Assembly (NCBI GenBank): GCA_964419225.1
Contig: CAYQPF010000002.1
Coordinates: forward strand, 1 to 64,000
From: CAYQPF01 sp964419225
Lineage (GTDB): Bacteria; Cloacimonadota; Cloacimonadia; Cloacimonadales; CAYQPF01
Reading direction: 5' to 3'
DNA: 64,000 nucleotides
Part shown: positions 17,964 to 25,120 of the stretch, one piece after another
How positions within the stretch are numbered: the first letter of the stretch is position 1
Layout of the letters: every line of letters starts with the position of its first letter
Translations under genes and position numbers: made by a program
Notes under the pieces: model-generated
Told to the model about the DNA's origin: nothing
Databases searched by the model: none
Seen by the model: the letters and a program-made list of their open reading frames with translations, nothing else

Positions 17964-17992
17964 TTGACAAAATAGACAGATTTTTTCAAATA
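17964..17992 (+). promoter_or_regulatory. Possible promoter of the pyr genes
   Basis: A full TTGACA at 17964-17969 is followed after 17 bases by CAAATA, a poor -10 box. The expected transcript start would fall just before the PyrR-like hairpin, which supports it. The TTGACAAAATAGACAG context also looks like a degenerate TGGAC nonamer array. Confidence 0.3.
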
Positions 17993-18003
17993 GAAAAAAT
18001 TTT

Positions 18004-18032
18004 CCTTTAAACTGTACGGTGAGACAGAAAGG
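18004..18032 (+). promoter_or_regulatory. PyrR-binding-loop-like RNA hairpin before pyrB
   Basis: The outer stem CCTTT/AAAGG, an internal AA bulge, the inner stem CTGT/ACAG and the loop ACGGTGAG reproduce the plan of the PyrR binding loop (a GNGAG loop inside a short stem, bulged and closed by CCUUU/AAGG). Its 3' arm runs into AGGAGG, the ribosome binding site of the six-codon leader ORF. PyrR with UMP binding here could block translation initiation. No pyrR gene is in the window. Confidence 0.5.
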
Positions 18033-18039
18033 AGGTACT

Positions 18040-18060
18040 ATGAATAACTTCTCTACTTAA
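18040..18060 (+). CDS. Six-codon leader ORF upstream of pyrB
   Basis: ATG AAT AAC TTC TCT ACT TAA encodes MNNFST. It has an ideal ribosome binding site (AGGAGG, four bases before the ATG). It lies 58 bases before pyrB, and its Shine-Dalgarno sequence overlaps the 3' arm of the PyrR-like hairpin. Nothing like a terminator follows, so pyrBI-style attenuation is not indicated. It may be a translational sensor or chance. Confidence 0.4.
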   Translation: MNNFST

Positions 18061-18118
18061 AAAACCCTCTGACTTATATTTTTAACTAATTACACATAAA
18101 TATAAACAGGAGGATTCA

Positions 18119-19057
18119 ATGCAAAACAATTTCAATTTACTCGGAAGAAATTTATTCGATTTGGATGATTACAGTGCTGAAGAGATTCTCAATATTTTGG
18201 AAGCATCAAAAGTAATGAAAGAAATCAACTCTCGCGATTATAAAAAACTGCCAACTTTGAAAGGTAAGACAGTTTGCACATTGTTCATCGAAAACAGTAC
18301 AAGAACCAGAATGTCGTTTGAACTTGCAGCCAACCGTTTAAGTGCAGATGTTGTCAGTTTTCAGGAAAGCACATCCGCACTGCAGAAGGGAGAAAGTCTC
18401 CAGGACACAGTTTATACTTTAAATGCGATGGGAATAGATTGTTACATCATTCGTCATGCTTCTCCAGGAAGTCCGCAGCTGGTACACAAGTACTCCCAAA
18501 AGCCGGTTCTTAACGGTGGGGACGGAAGGCATGCACATCCGACACAGGCTTTATTGGATATGTTCTCCATCTGGGAAAAGACCAATACCTTAGAAGGATT
18601 AAAAATAACAATAGTTGGAGATATAGCTAACAGCAGAGTGGTGCGTTCTAATCTGATCGGCATGAAAAAGATGGGAGCTAATGTGACAATTTGCGGGCCT
18701 AGAACACTTGTGCCGGGTTATATGGACGAAGTATATGGCTGTAAAGTTGAGTATGATCTGAAAACCGCACTCAAGGATGCAGATGTTGTTATGGGTTTAA
18801 GAATGCAATTGGAAAGACAAACAGAAGGATATTTCCCCAGTTTGGAAGAATACACGAAGCATTATGTTTTATCAAAAGAAACTATTAAATGGGCCAAGAA
18901 GGATGCTCTGATTATGCATCCCGGGCCGATGAACCGTGGAATTGAAATTCTGCCGGAAATTGCCGACAGTGATCAAAGTATAATCTTGCAACAGGTAGCT
19001 AACGGGGTTGCAGTCAGAATGGCATTATTGTTCTTAATTCTCGGTGGGAAAATGTAG
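18119..19057 (+). CDS. pyrB: Aspartate carbamoyltransferase catalytic subunit
   Basis: 312 residues, the normal length. The carbamoyl-phosphate site STRTRMSFE is present, as are the Lys loop SALQKGESLQDT, HPTQALLDM, the aspartate-binding region MRMQLERQ-like (LRMQLERQTEGYFPS) and the HPGPMNRG segment. It makes carbamoyl-aspartate, the committed step of pyrimidine synthesis. The start follows AGGAGGATTCA. No pyrI regulatory subunit gene is adjacent; pyrC follows after nine bases. Confidence 0.96.
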   Translation: MQNNFNLLGRNLFDLDDYSAEEILNILEASKVMKEINSRDYKKLPTLKGKTVCTLFIENSTRTRMSFELAANRLSADVVSFQESTSALQKGESLQDTVYTLNAMGIDCYIIRHASPGSPQLVHKYSQKPVLNGGDGRHAHPTQALLDMFSIWEKTNTLEGLKITIVGDIANSRVVRSNLIGMKKMGANVTICGPRTLVPGYMDEVYGCKVEYDLKTALKDADVVMGLRMQLERQTEGYFPSLEEYTKHYVLSKETIKWAKKDALIMHPGPMNRGIEILPEIADSDQSIILQQVANGVAVRMALLFLILGGKM

Positions 19058-19066
19058 GAGGTATTC

Positions 19067-20332
19067 ATGAAAACTATATTAAAAAATGGAAATGTATATA
19101 TAAACAAGAGTTTTGTAAAAAAGGATGTATTAATTGAGGACAGCCTGATTGTTTCGATAGAGGATGTAATAAATGAGCAGGCAGAAAGGATAATCGATGC
19201 GACAGGAAAGCACATAGTTCCGGGCTTTGTTGATCTGCATTGCCATCTAAGAGATCCTGGTCAGACATATAAAGAAGATATTGCCAGTGGGACGAAGGCT
19301 GCATCTAAGGGTGGTTTTACGACTGTCTGTGCAATGCCTAACACAGATCCTGTGACAGATAATGTAGCTGCAGTTGATTATGTGAAAAGAAAAGCACATG
19401 AAATTGGTGCCTGTAAGGTAATGGTTATTGGTGCTTTGACAAAAAAATCAGAAGGAAAAGAGATCGCAGAAATCGCTACAATGATGGAAAGTGGGATCAT
19501 AGCAGTGAGTGATGATGGCAAATGTGTCCAGAATTCTCAGATCTTGTTCAATTCTATGAAGTATGCTGCAAACTATAATTTAACGGTTATTGATCATCCT
19601 GAAGATAATTTCCTTTCGGGAAAGGGTCAGATCAACTCAGGAAAGGTATCGGCAAGATTGGGTTTGAGTGCACTTAGTCCTCTTTCTGAAGAAGTTATGA
19701 TAGCACGTGATATTATGCTTGCTGAAAGTGCTAAATGCAGTCTTCACATAGCCCATATTTCAACGGCGAAAGCTGTGGAATTAGTAAGACAAGCTAAAGA
19801 AAAGGGATTGCCTGTGACATGCGAAGTTACTCCGCATCACTTGATCTTTACTGAAGATGCCTGCTTAGACTTTGATACTAATTATAAAGTTAAACCTCCT
19901 TTGAGAACAGAAAAGGATAAGAATGCTCTTTTAGAAGCTTTGAAAAAGGGAATCATTGATTGTATTGCCACAGACCATGCACCACATGCAGATTACGAAA
20001 AAGTAAGAGAGTTTGACTATGCTCCTTTTGGAATAAATGGATTGGAGACAGCATTTGCTTCTCTCTATACCGAATTGGTTTTAGCAGGTAAAATATCTTT
20101 GGAAGAGATTATCGAGAATCTTTCTCTGAAAGCTGCGGCAATATTTAAACTTCAATCCGGTATAGTGACAGGTAACAAGGCAGATTTAGCAGTTTTGGAT
20201 TTAGATGATTTTGTGGAATTTACGACAGATACAATGCTTTCGAAATCTAAGAATACACCATATATAAATAAGAAACTACAAGGCAAGGTTTGTTACACAA
20301 TTTGTGACGGCAAGATAACCTGGGAAGCGTAG
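19067..20332 (+). CDS. pyrC: Dihydroorotase
   Basis: 421 residues, matching the long class I (PyrC of Gram-positive type) enzymes. The metal motif DLHCHLRDPGQTYKED lies near residue 57, with downstream HIAHIST and TDHAPH and the substrate loop KVKPPLR. It cyclises carbamoyl-aspartate to dihydroorotate. GGAGGTATTC precedes the ATG, nine bases after pyrB, so the two are one operon. A repeat-bearing 178-base spacer separates it from pyrK. Confidence 0.96.
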   Translation: MKTILKNGNVYINKSFVKKDVLIEDSLIVSIEDVINEQAERIIDATGKHIVPGFVDLHCHLRDPGQTYKEDIASGTKAASKGGFTTVCAMPNTDPVTDNVAAVDYVKRKAHEIGACKVMVIGALTKKSEGKEIAEIATMMESGIIAVSDDGKCVQNSQILFNSMKYAANYNLTVIDHPEDNFLSGKGQINSGKVSARLGLSALSPLSEEVMIARDIMLAESAKCSLHIAHISTAKAVELVRQAKEKGLPVTCEVTPHHLIFTEDACLDFDTNYKVKPPLRTEKDKNALLEALKKGIIDCIATDHAPHADYEKVREFDYAPFGINGLETAFASLYTELVLAGKISLEEIIENLSLKAAAIFKLQSGIVTGNKADLAVLDLDDFVEFTTDTMLSKSKNTPYINKKLQGKVCYTICDGKITWEA

Positions 20333-20333
20333 A

Positions 20334-20361
20334 TTAGTTGTTAGTTGTTAGTTGTTAGTGC
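20334..20361. repeat. Perfect heptanucleotide repeat TTAGTTG
   Basis: Three exact TTAGTTG units followed by TTAGTGC begin right at the pyrC stop codon. This is the cleanest heptamer array in the window. Confidence 0.8.
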
Positions 20362-20420
20362 TGAGAAAGGGAGATTGAGGTATTGACGATTTTGGGAAGA
20401 AATGACCAAAATGATGTTAG

Positions 20421-20451
20421 GTGTAGGGCTGACGTGGGAGTCAGCCCCTAC
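20421..20451. repeat. Hairpin-forming palindrome between pyrC and pyrK
   Basis: TGTAGGG-CTGAC and GTCAG-CCCCTACA form a stem with one bulged base around a short loop. There is no T-run after it, so it is more likely a dispersed palindromic element than a terminator. Confidence 0.55.
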
Positions 20452-20510
20452 ATAAATCTGTTAGCTACGGCCCAAGTGGGTAGAATTATCTATAAAGGAA
20501 GAGAGGTAAA

Positions 20511-21257
20511 ATGCAGTTTGAAGCAAGAATAACCCAGAAGACAATTTTGAATGATATTTATTTTGAACTGTGGTTTGAATATAACTCAAAGGAAAAGGTT
20601 AAGCCAGGTCAATTTTTCCAAATCAAGGTACCTGGAGAAGGGTTTCATTTGCGTAAGCCTATAAGTGTTTATGATGTGCGTGAGAATCAGGTGGCACTTT
20701 TGATTAAGAGGATTGGGTATGGTACTGAAAGGCTTTTTGACTTGATGCCTGAAGAGTTAATTGATATAATAGGACCTTTGGGAAACGGATTCGATTTGCC
20801 GGCAAAGAAAAGCTGTCTTCTGGTATCAGGCGGGATTGGTTATGCTCCTCTAAAATACTTGAAACAAACGCTTGAAACAAATAATATTGTAGTTTGGTTA
20901 CATGGCGGCAGGACTGTCAATGATGTATTCCCTGCGGACATGATTTATACTGATGACGGCAGTTCGGGGACACAAGGTTATGTTACACACGGTCTGGAAA
21001 AACTGATTGCCAATAATAAATATGACCAAATATATATCTGTGGACCGAAGGTAATGATGGAGAATTGTACCAAGTTATTAAATGGATATGATGCCCAAAT
21101 CCAAGTTTCCCTGGAAGAATATATGGCTTGTGGGATTGGTGTATGTTATGGATGTGTTGTCCCCATTAAAAACGAGGAGAATTTTGTCTATAAAACAGTA
21201 TGTAAAGATGGACCAATTTTTTCAGCAGGGGAGGTAATTTGGCATGAACAGGCTTAA
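20511..21257 (+). CDS. pyrK: Dihydroorotate dehydrogenase B, electron transfer subunit
   Basis: 248 residues. An FAD-binding RKPISVYDV lies near residue 48, a nucleotide-binding segment SGGIGYAPLKYL follows, and the C-terminal [2Fe-2S] site has the four cysteines of CGIGVCYGCVVP and VCKDGPIF. It carries electrons from the PyrD FMN to NAD+. The start follows AAGAGAGGTAAA. Its 3' end overlaps pyrD by 14 bases, so the subunits are co-translated. Confidence 0.94.
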   Translation: MQFEARITQKTILNDIYFELWFEYNSKEKVKPGQFFQIKVPGEGFHLRKPISVYDVRENQVALLIKRIGYGTERLFDLMPEELIDIIGPLGNGFDLPAKKSCLLVSGGIGYAPLKYLKQTLETNNIVVWLHGGRTVNDVFPADMIYTDDGSSGTQGYVTHGLEKLIANNKYDQIYICGPKVMMENCTKLLNGYDAQIQVSLEEYMACGIGVCYGCVVPIKNEENFVYKTVCKDGPIFSAGEVIWHEQA

Positions 21258-22152
21258 AACAAAATTAGGAAAACTGGAGTTAAATAATCCTGTAACAGTT
21301 GCTTCCGGCACGTTTGGAGTGGAATTCAACAATTATTATGATTTGAATATCCTGGGAGCAATGGTGACTAAAACCATAACACCTGAGGCAAAAAGTGGGA
21401 ATCCCCCTCAGAGAATTTATGAAACCGGTCATGGCATGCTTAATTCTATTGGTCTGCAAAATCCCGGGATGTTGAGTTTTGTTCAGTCTTATTTGCCGGA
21501 ATATCAGAAATACAAATCACCTTTGCTGGTTAGTGTCAGTGCATCATCAATTAATGAATTTGCCAGATTAATAGATTTTTTGGAATCATTTACTGCTATT
21601 GCAGGATATGAGATCAATATTTCCTGTCCGAATGTGGAAAAAGAAGGTATCAGTTTTGGAACTGATGTACAGGGTGTTTATGACCTGACAAAGAAGATCA
21701 GCAGTATTACTAATAAAGAGATAGTTGTTAAGTTAACACCCAATGTGACAGATGTTACGGCAATAGCTAAAGCAGCAGAAGACGGGGGTGCTACATCACT
21801 GGCTTTGATCAACACACTGATGGGGATGGCTATTGATTGGGAAACAGGAAAAAGTTATATTGCCAAGGGAGTATGCGGATATAGCGGGCCTGCAATTAAA
21901 CCGGTAGCTTTGCAGATGACATACCGGGTATCTCAAAAGGTGAAGATTCCCATATTAGCAATGGGTGGAATTTGTGATTGGAAGGATGCTTTGGAATTTT
22001 TCTATGCAGGAGCATCAGCTGTAGCCATTGGTACTTATGGATTTATAAATCCATTGGCGGTACCGCAAATGCTTGATGGTCTGGAAAGATATTTTACTGA
22101 GAAGAATCTGACTTTAAAAGATATTATAGGGAAAGTAAGCGGAATAAAGTGA
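21244..22152 (+). CDS. pyrD: Dihydroorotate dehydrogenase B, catalytic subunit
   Basis: 302 residues, class 1B. NSIGLQNPG, the INISCPNVEKEG segment with the catalytic Cys, KLTPNVTD, NTLMGMAID and the phosphate-binding GGICDWKDALEF and AVAIGTYGF are all present. It oxidises dihydroorotate to orotate using FMN, passing electrons to PyrK. The start follows GGGGAGGTAATTTGGC inside pyrK. It completes four of the six UMP steps encoded here; pyrE, pyrF and carA/carB are not in the window. Confidence 0.95.
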   Translation: MNRLKTKLGKLELNNPVTVASGTFGVEFNNYYDLNILGAMVTKTITPEAKSGNPPQRIYETGHGMLNSIGLQNPGMLSFVQSYLPEYQKYKSPLLVSVSASSINEFARLIDFLESFTAIAGYEINISCPNVEKEGISFGTDVQGVYDLTKKISSITNKEIVVKLTPNVTDVTAIAKAAEDGGATSLALINTLMGMAIDWETGKSYIAKGVCGYSGPAIKPVALQMTYRVSQKVKIPILAMGGICDWKDALEFFYAGASAVAIGTYGFINPLAVPQMLDGLERYFTEKNLTLKDIIGKVSGIK

Positions 22153-22578
22153 GGACAGTGGTCAGTCGGCAGTAATCAGTGGTCAGAGGGAGAGAATAAC
22201 TCACCCCCGAGGACAGGTTTCAGGTGTCAGGGGTCAGGTATCAGTGGAGATGAGAAAACAACACCCATTTTCTGATCCAGAAGATGCAAAGCGAGGGGGT
22301 GAAGGAGAAGTGGGCAGTCGGCAGGGTGCAGTGGGGAAAATTAGGTATTTTTGAGTAATTTACCCTCATCCTAACCTTCTCCCTAAAGGAGGGAGAAGGA
22401 ACTGAATTGTTGAAGCTGTTACATATGCCGAAAGAAAAAGCTTAGCTTAACGGCATTGGCGAGTAATCAGTGGCCAGAAAGGAGAATAACTCACCCCCGG
22501 CCCCTCTCTTGCAAAGCGAGGGGAGTGAAGGAAAAGTGGTCAGTAGCCAGAAGTTCTGAGTCTATTCCGTGTTATTTA
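22153..22578. repeat. Gene-free spacer of heptamer arrays and REP-like hairpins
   Basis: Heptamers of the CAGTNNN and TCAGNNN type lie at 22155-22189, 22214-22247, 22310-22333 and 22457-22477. A composite element at 22194-22282 has a reverse partner at 49255-49340. A hairpin CCTTCTCCCT/AGGGAGAAGG lies at 22375-22399, and a CCCCTC...GAGGGG hairpin at about 22500-22525. The phrase GAGAATAACTCACCCCCG occurs twice (about 22192 and 22483), as though an element had been duplicated. No gene was supported. Confidence 0.6.
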
Positions 22579-22797
22579 CTATTTTCTTTTCTTAAAAAAG
22601 GTTGTTTTGATCCAACCCCAGTTAAGGTAAATGTGGCCGATAATTAGAACGAAAAAGGCGATACCAAATTGCTCATGCAGTTCACTCCAGATCTCATCAC
22701 CCTGAGTGATTTTGTACATAACAACACTTATTGCTAATACTAAAAGCACGATAAACAATAAGAAATTAACGAATCGTAAGATTTTTTGTTTCATCAT
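22579..22797 (-). CDS. Small membrane protein (DUF4405-like)
   Basis: 72 residues with two membrane segments (FVNFLLFIVLLVLAISVVMY and FFVLIIGHIYLNWGWI) joined by a loop with EIWSELHEQFG. The HE and HIYLNW histidines resemble DUF4405/cytochrome-b-like small membrane proteins, in which histidines may bind haem. The ATG at 22797 is preferred: AGGAG lies six bases upstream, whereas a TTG at 22803 is the alternative. It follows thyX by only two bases and is probably co-transcribed. Confidence 0.65.
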   Translation of the reverse strand: MMKQKILRFVNFLLFIVLLVLAISVVMYKITQGDEIWSELHEQFGIAFFVLIIGHIYLNWGWIKTTFFKKRK

Positions 22798-22799
22798 CT

Positions 22800-24191
22800 T
22801 CAACTCCTTTGAAATTCTTTTTTGAACTCGCTTTTTCCCATCAGGTATTTTCCTGCCAAGGGAATTGCATCTTGAAGCAGTTTGCTTATTTTATGTGAAA
22901 TATCCTGGATTTCCCATTGAGCGTGTTCATCAGAACGTAATCGGGAAAAATGATACAGCTCTCTGAGATTACATTTGAAAATTATCGTGGTTAAGTGGCC
23001 GTTTGTAATGACATAGTTGCCCAACCCGGGTTTGAGTTCTTCTAATTCGTAAAATAAGCTATTAGCTTCAGCATAAGCTTCTTCTATCTGCTTATTCATA
23101 TTTAACTGTTTGATCAAAGGAGGCAGGATATAACCGTGCAAAGGATGATAATCTGATTTTAAAACGCTGGCCATTCGATGTCTTTTCAATTGGGCAAAGC
23201 AACTGGCTGATAGGGAGAGCTGAAGAGTGACATCAACAAGTTCAAATGCTCGTGGCATGACATGATAGCTCTTTAATTTGGCAAATAGTTGCTCGTACAG
23301 GGCTTCTTTTTCTGCTTCGGTATATTGGCAGATTTCTTCTAAAATTTCCTGATAATTGCCTGAACAACTCTCAAAAATCATTCCGGCGAGGATTCTTTCA
23401 TCTGCATTTTCAGTAATTGAAATTAGGTCAACAGACTTAGTAGTATGTTTTTGGGGAAATTTATGGCAGATTTTAAATTCTTCAATCTCATCAGAATTGG
23501 TATATTTAATTAAGGAAGGAGCTAAACCGCTAAGCATTTTCGCCATAGAAGATCTTAATTCCTGAGCTTCTTTAAGTTGGATTGAATCCAGCCGTCTCAG
23601 CAGTCTTTCCAAAGATCTGGCATTGATAGTCATGCCCATTTGAGTTTCAGTTGCTAAGGGTAGGACGAATCTGGCATCTTCTTTGGCTCTGCCTTCCAGC
23701 AGTTTTTCCACTTCATCTTTGAAGATATCTTTTAGATATTCCAAAGCTTTATGATACAATTTATTGTATAATTCATTCAGAAGTGTGACAGTCTGCACGA
23801 ATTTTTTTTCCAGAGGCAATCCCCGGATTTCTTCAGGAATAACAAAGTCACCATCCAGTGTGACATATCTTTGTGATTTTTCAGTAAAGGAGGCAAGCCT
23901 ACTTTTTTGGACAGATTCGCTTAAGAGTCGGGAAACACCGAGTAAATCGAAATTGAAGACAGCATGTTCAGCTATACTGCTATGTCCCATCTCAAATAAG
24001 ATAGATTCATTTGATTTTCTGGCTTTTTCAACTTCTGTCAGTGATTTGCGACGCAGTTCCGTAACGGATTTCTTGCTACGACTGATTCTGGCATAAGCAG
24101 CAGAAATTGTCTCAGGAGTAGCTTGCTGCTGTTTCTCGATTTGATCAATAAGCTCTTTATCTATATTGAATCCTGCTAAAACAACTTTCAT
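22800..24191 (-). CDS. thyX: Tandem-domain ThyX-like thymidylate synthase
   Basis: 463 residues, about twice the usual 220-250 for ThyX. The N-terminal half has HSSIAEHAVFNFDLLGVSR and SRLASFTEKSQRYV, a version of the ThyX signature RHR(x)nS with E-x-S-x-R-Y, in which the leading histidine is lost. The C-terminal half repeats the pattern with FAQLKRHRMASVLKSDYHP and LREL..FSRLRSDEHAQWEI. This suggests two fused ThyX-fold domains forming in one chain what is normally made by several chains. The expected reaction is FAD-dependent methylation of dUMP. It sits two bases after deoC. Confidence 0.8.
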   Translation of the reverse strand: MKVVLAGFNIDKELIDQIEKQQQATPETISAAYARISRSKKSVTELRRKSLTEVEKARKSNESILFEMGHSSIAEHAVFNFDLLGVSRLLSESVQKSRLASFTEKSQRYVTLDGDFVIPEEIRGLPLEKKFVQTVTLLNELYNKLYHKALEYLKDIFKDEVEKLLEGRAKEDARFVLPLATETQMGMTINARSLERLLRRLDSIQLKEAQELRSSMAKMLSGLAPSLIKYTNSDEIEEFKICHKFPQKHTTKSVDLISITENADERILAGMIFESCSGNYQEILEEICQYTEAEKEALYEQLFAKLKSYHVMPRAFELVDVTLQLSLSASCFAQLKRHRMASVLKSDYHPLHGYILPPLIKQLNMNKQIEEAYAEANSLFYELEELKPGLGNYVITNGHLTTIIFKCNLRELYHFSRLRSDEHAQWEIQDISHKISKLLQDAIPLAGKYLMGKSEFKKEFQRS

Positions 24192-24193
24192 TT

Positions 24194-24982
24194 TTAATTC
24201 TCTTCCACTATGGCAATGCTTGCACTGGCACCGATTCTGTTGGCTCCGGATTTGAGCATTTTTAAGGCTGTTTTCTTGTTTCTGATTCCGCCGGATGCCT
24301 TTACTCCCATCTTTGGACCTACGACATCACGCATTAATTTCACATCTTCCGGGGTGGCACCGCTCTTATTAAAGCCTGTAGAAGTTTTCACAAAATCAGC
24401 TCCGGCTCTCTTGGCAATAAGGCAGGCCATAATCTTCTCGGTATCCGCTAACAAACAAGTTTCCAGGATAACTTTTAGCAGAACATTACTTTTATGACAT
24501 ACTTTTACTACTTCAGCAATATCATTTTCAACTATTTTATATTCCTTCCCCAGTAAAGCTCCTACGTTGATTACCATGTCGATTTCTTTAGCACCCTGTT
24601 CGATAGCTTTCTGTGTTTCAAAAACCTTCACTTCGGTGGTACTCATACCAAGGGGAAAACCGATTACGGAGCATACTAAGGCGGATTCAACATTCAGTTT
24701 AGCGATATTAACAAAATAGGGATTGATGCAGACAGATTTGAATTGATAGTCTTCTGCTTCCTGACATAATCTTTTTATTTCATTTTTCAAAGCTTCAGGC
24801 TTCAGCATTGTGTGATCGATATACTTGGCAATCTTATCAAAATCTGTAGCCAATTCATCAGGATTCATCGCCCTGCAGGGGTGACAATGCAAGCATATGT
24901 CGTGTGATCCTCCACACTTACAGGCATTGTTAACGGTTTGTAAATTAAATAAATTAGCTGCTAATTCTCTTATATCTTCCAT
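24194..24982 (-). CDS. deoC: Deoxyribose-phosphate aldolase with Cys-rich N-terminus
   Basis: 262 residues from ATG 24982, which follows GAGGAGACT. The aldolase part (from about residue 50, YIDHTMLKPEA) has the Schiff-base lysine segment DFVKTSTGF and the second lysine in KASGGIRN. It cleaves deoxyribose 5-phosphate to glyceraldehyde 3-phosphate and acetaldehyde. An N-terminal extension of about 45 residues holds five cysteines and several histidines (CKCGGSHDICLHCHPC), which looks like a metal or Fe-S site. Upstream of 24982 the frame stays open to 25048, but without a good ribosome site. It leads a deoC-thyX-membrane protein operon for deoxynucleotide metabolism. Confidence 0.92.
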   Translation of the reverse strand: MEDIRELAANLFNLQTVNNACKCGGSHDICLHCHPCRAMNPDELATDFDKIAKYIDHTMLKPEALKNEIKRLCQEAEDYQFKSVCINPYFVNIAKLNVESALVCSVIGFPLGMSTTEVKVFETQKAIEQGAKEIDMVINVGALLGKEYKIVENDIAEVVKVCHKSNVLLKVILETCLLADTEKIMACLIAKRAGADFVKTSTGFNKSGATPEDVKLMRDVVGPKMGVKASGGIRNKKTALKMLKSGANRIGASASIAIVEEN

Positions 24983-25068
24983 AGTCTCCTCACTTTTAGT
25001 TTCTCTTATAAAAAAACCAGCTTTCTGATATATTCTTTTAATTGTCAATATAATTTTAAAACTTCAAC

Positions 25069-25097
25069 TTGACAAGATAAGTTAAGTAAGATATAAA
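25069..25097 (+). promoter_or_regulatory. Promoter of the LVIVD surface protein gene
   Basis: TTGACA (25069-25074) and TATAAA (25092-25097) are separated by exactly 17 bases. They lie 24 bases before the ATG, with AAGGAG between them. This is the clearest sigma70-type promoter in the window. Confidence 0.65.
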
Positions 25098-25120
25098 TAG
25101 AAAAAACTAAGGAGTAAATT

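Noticed and set aside
18040..18118. pyrBI-style attenuation by the leader ORF
   Set aside because: There is no U-rich pause tract and no terminator hairpin between the leader and pyrB; the PyrR-like loop explains the region better.
20334..22333. CRISPR array
   Set aside because: The repeats are 7 or 9 bases without spacers of constant length, and no cas genes are present.
22456..22647. A 63-codon frame starting in the repeat spacer after pyrD
   Set aside because: It consists of repeat-derived sequence and the antisense of the small membrane protein gene, with no ribosome site.
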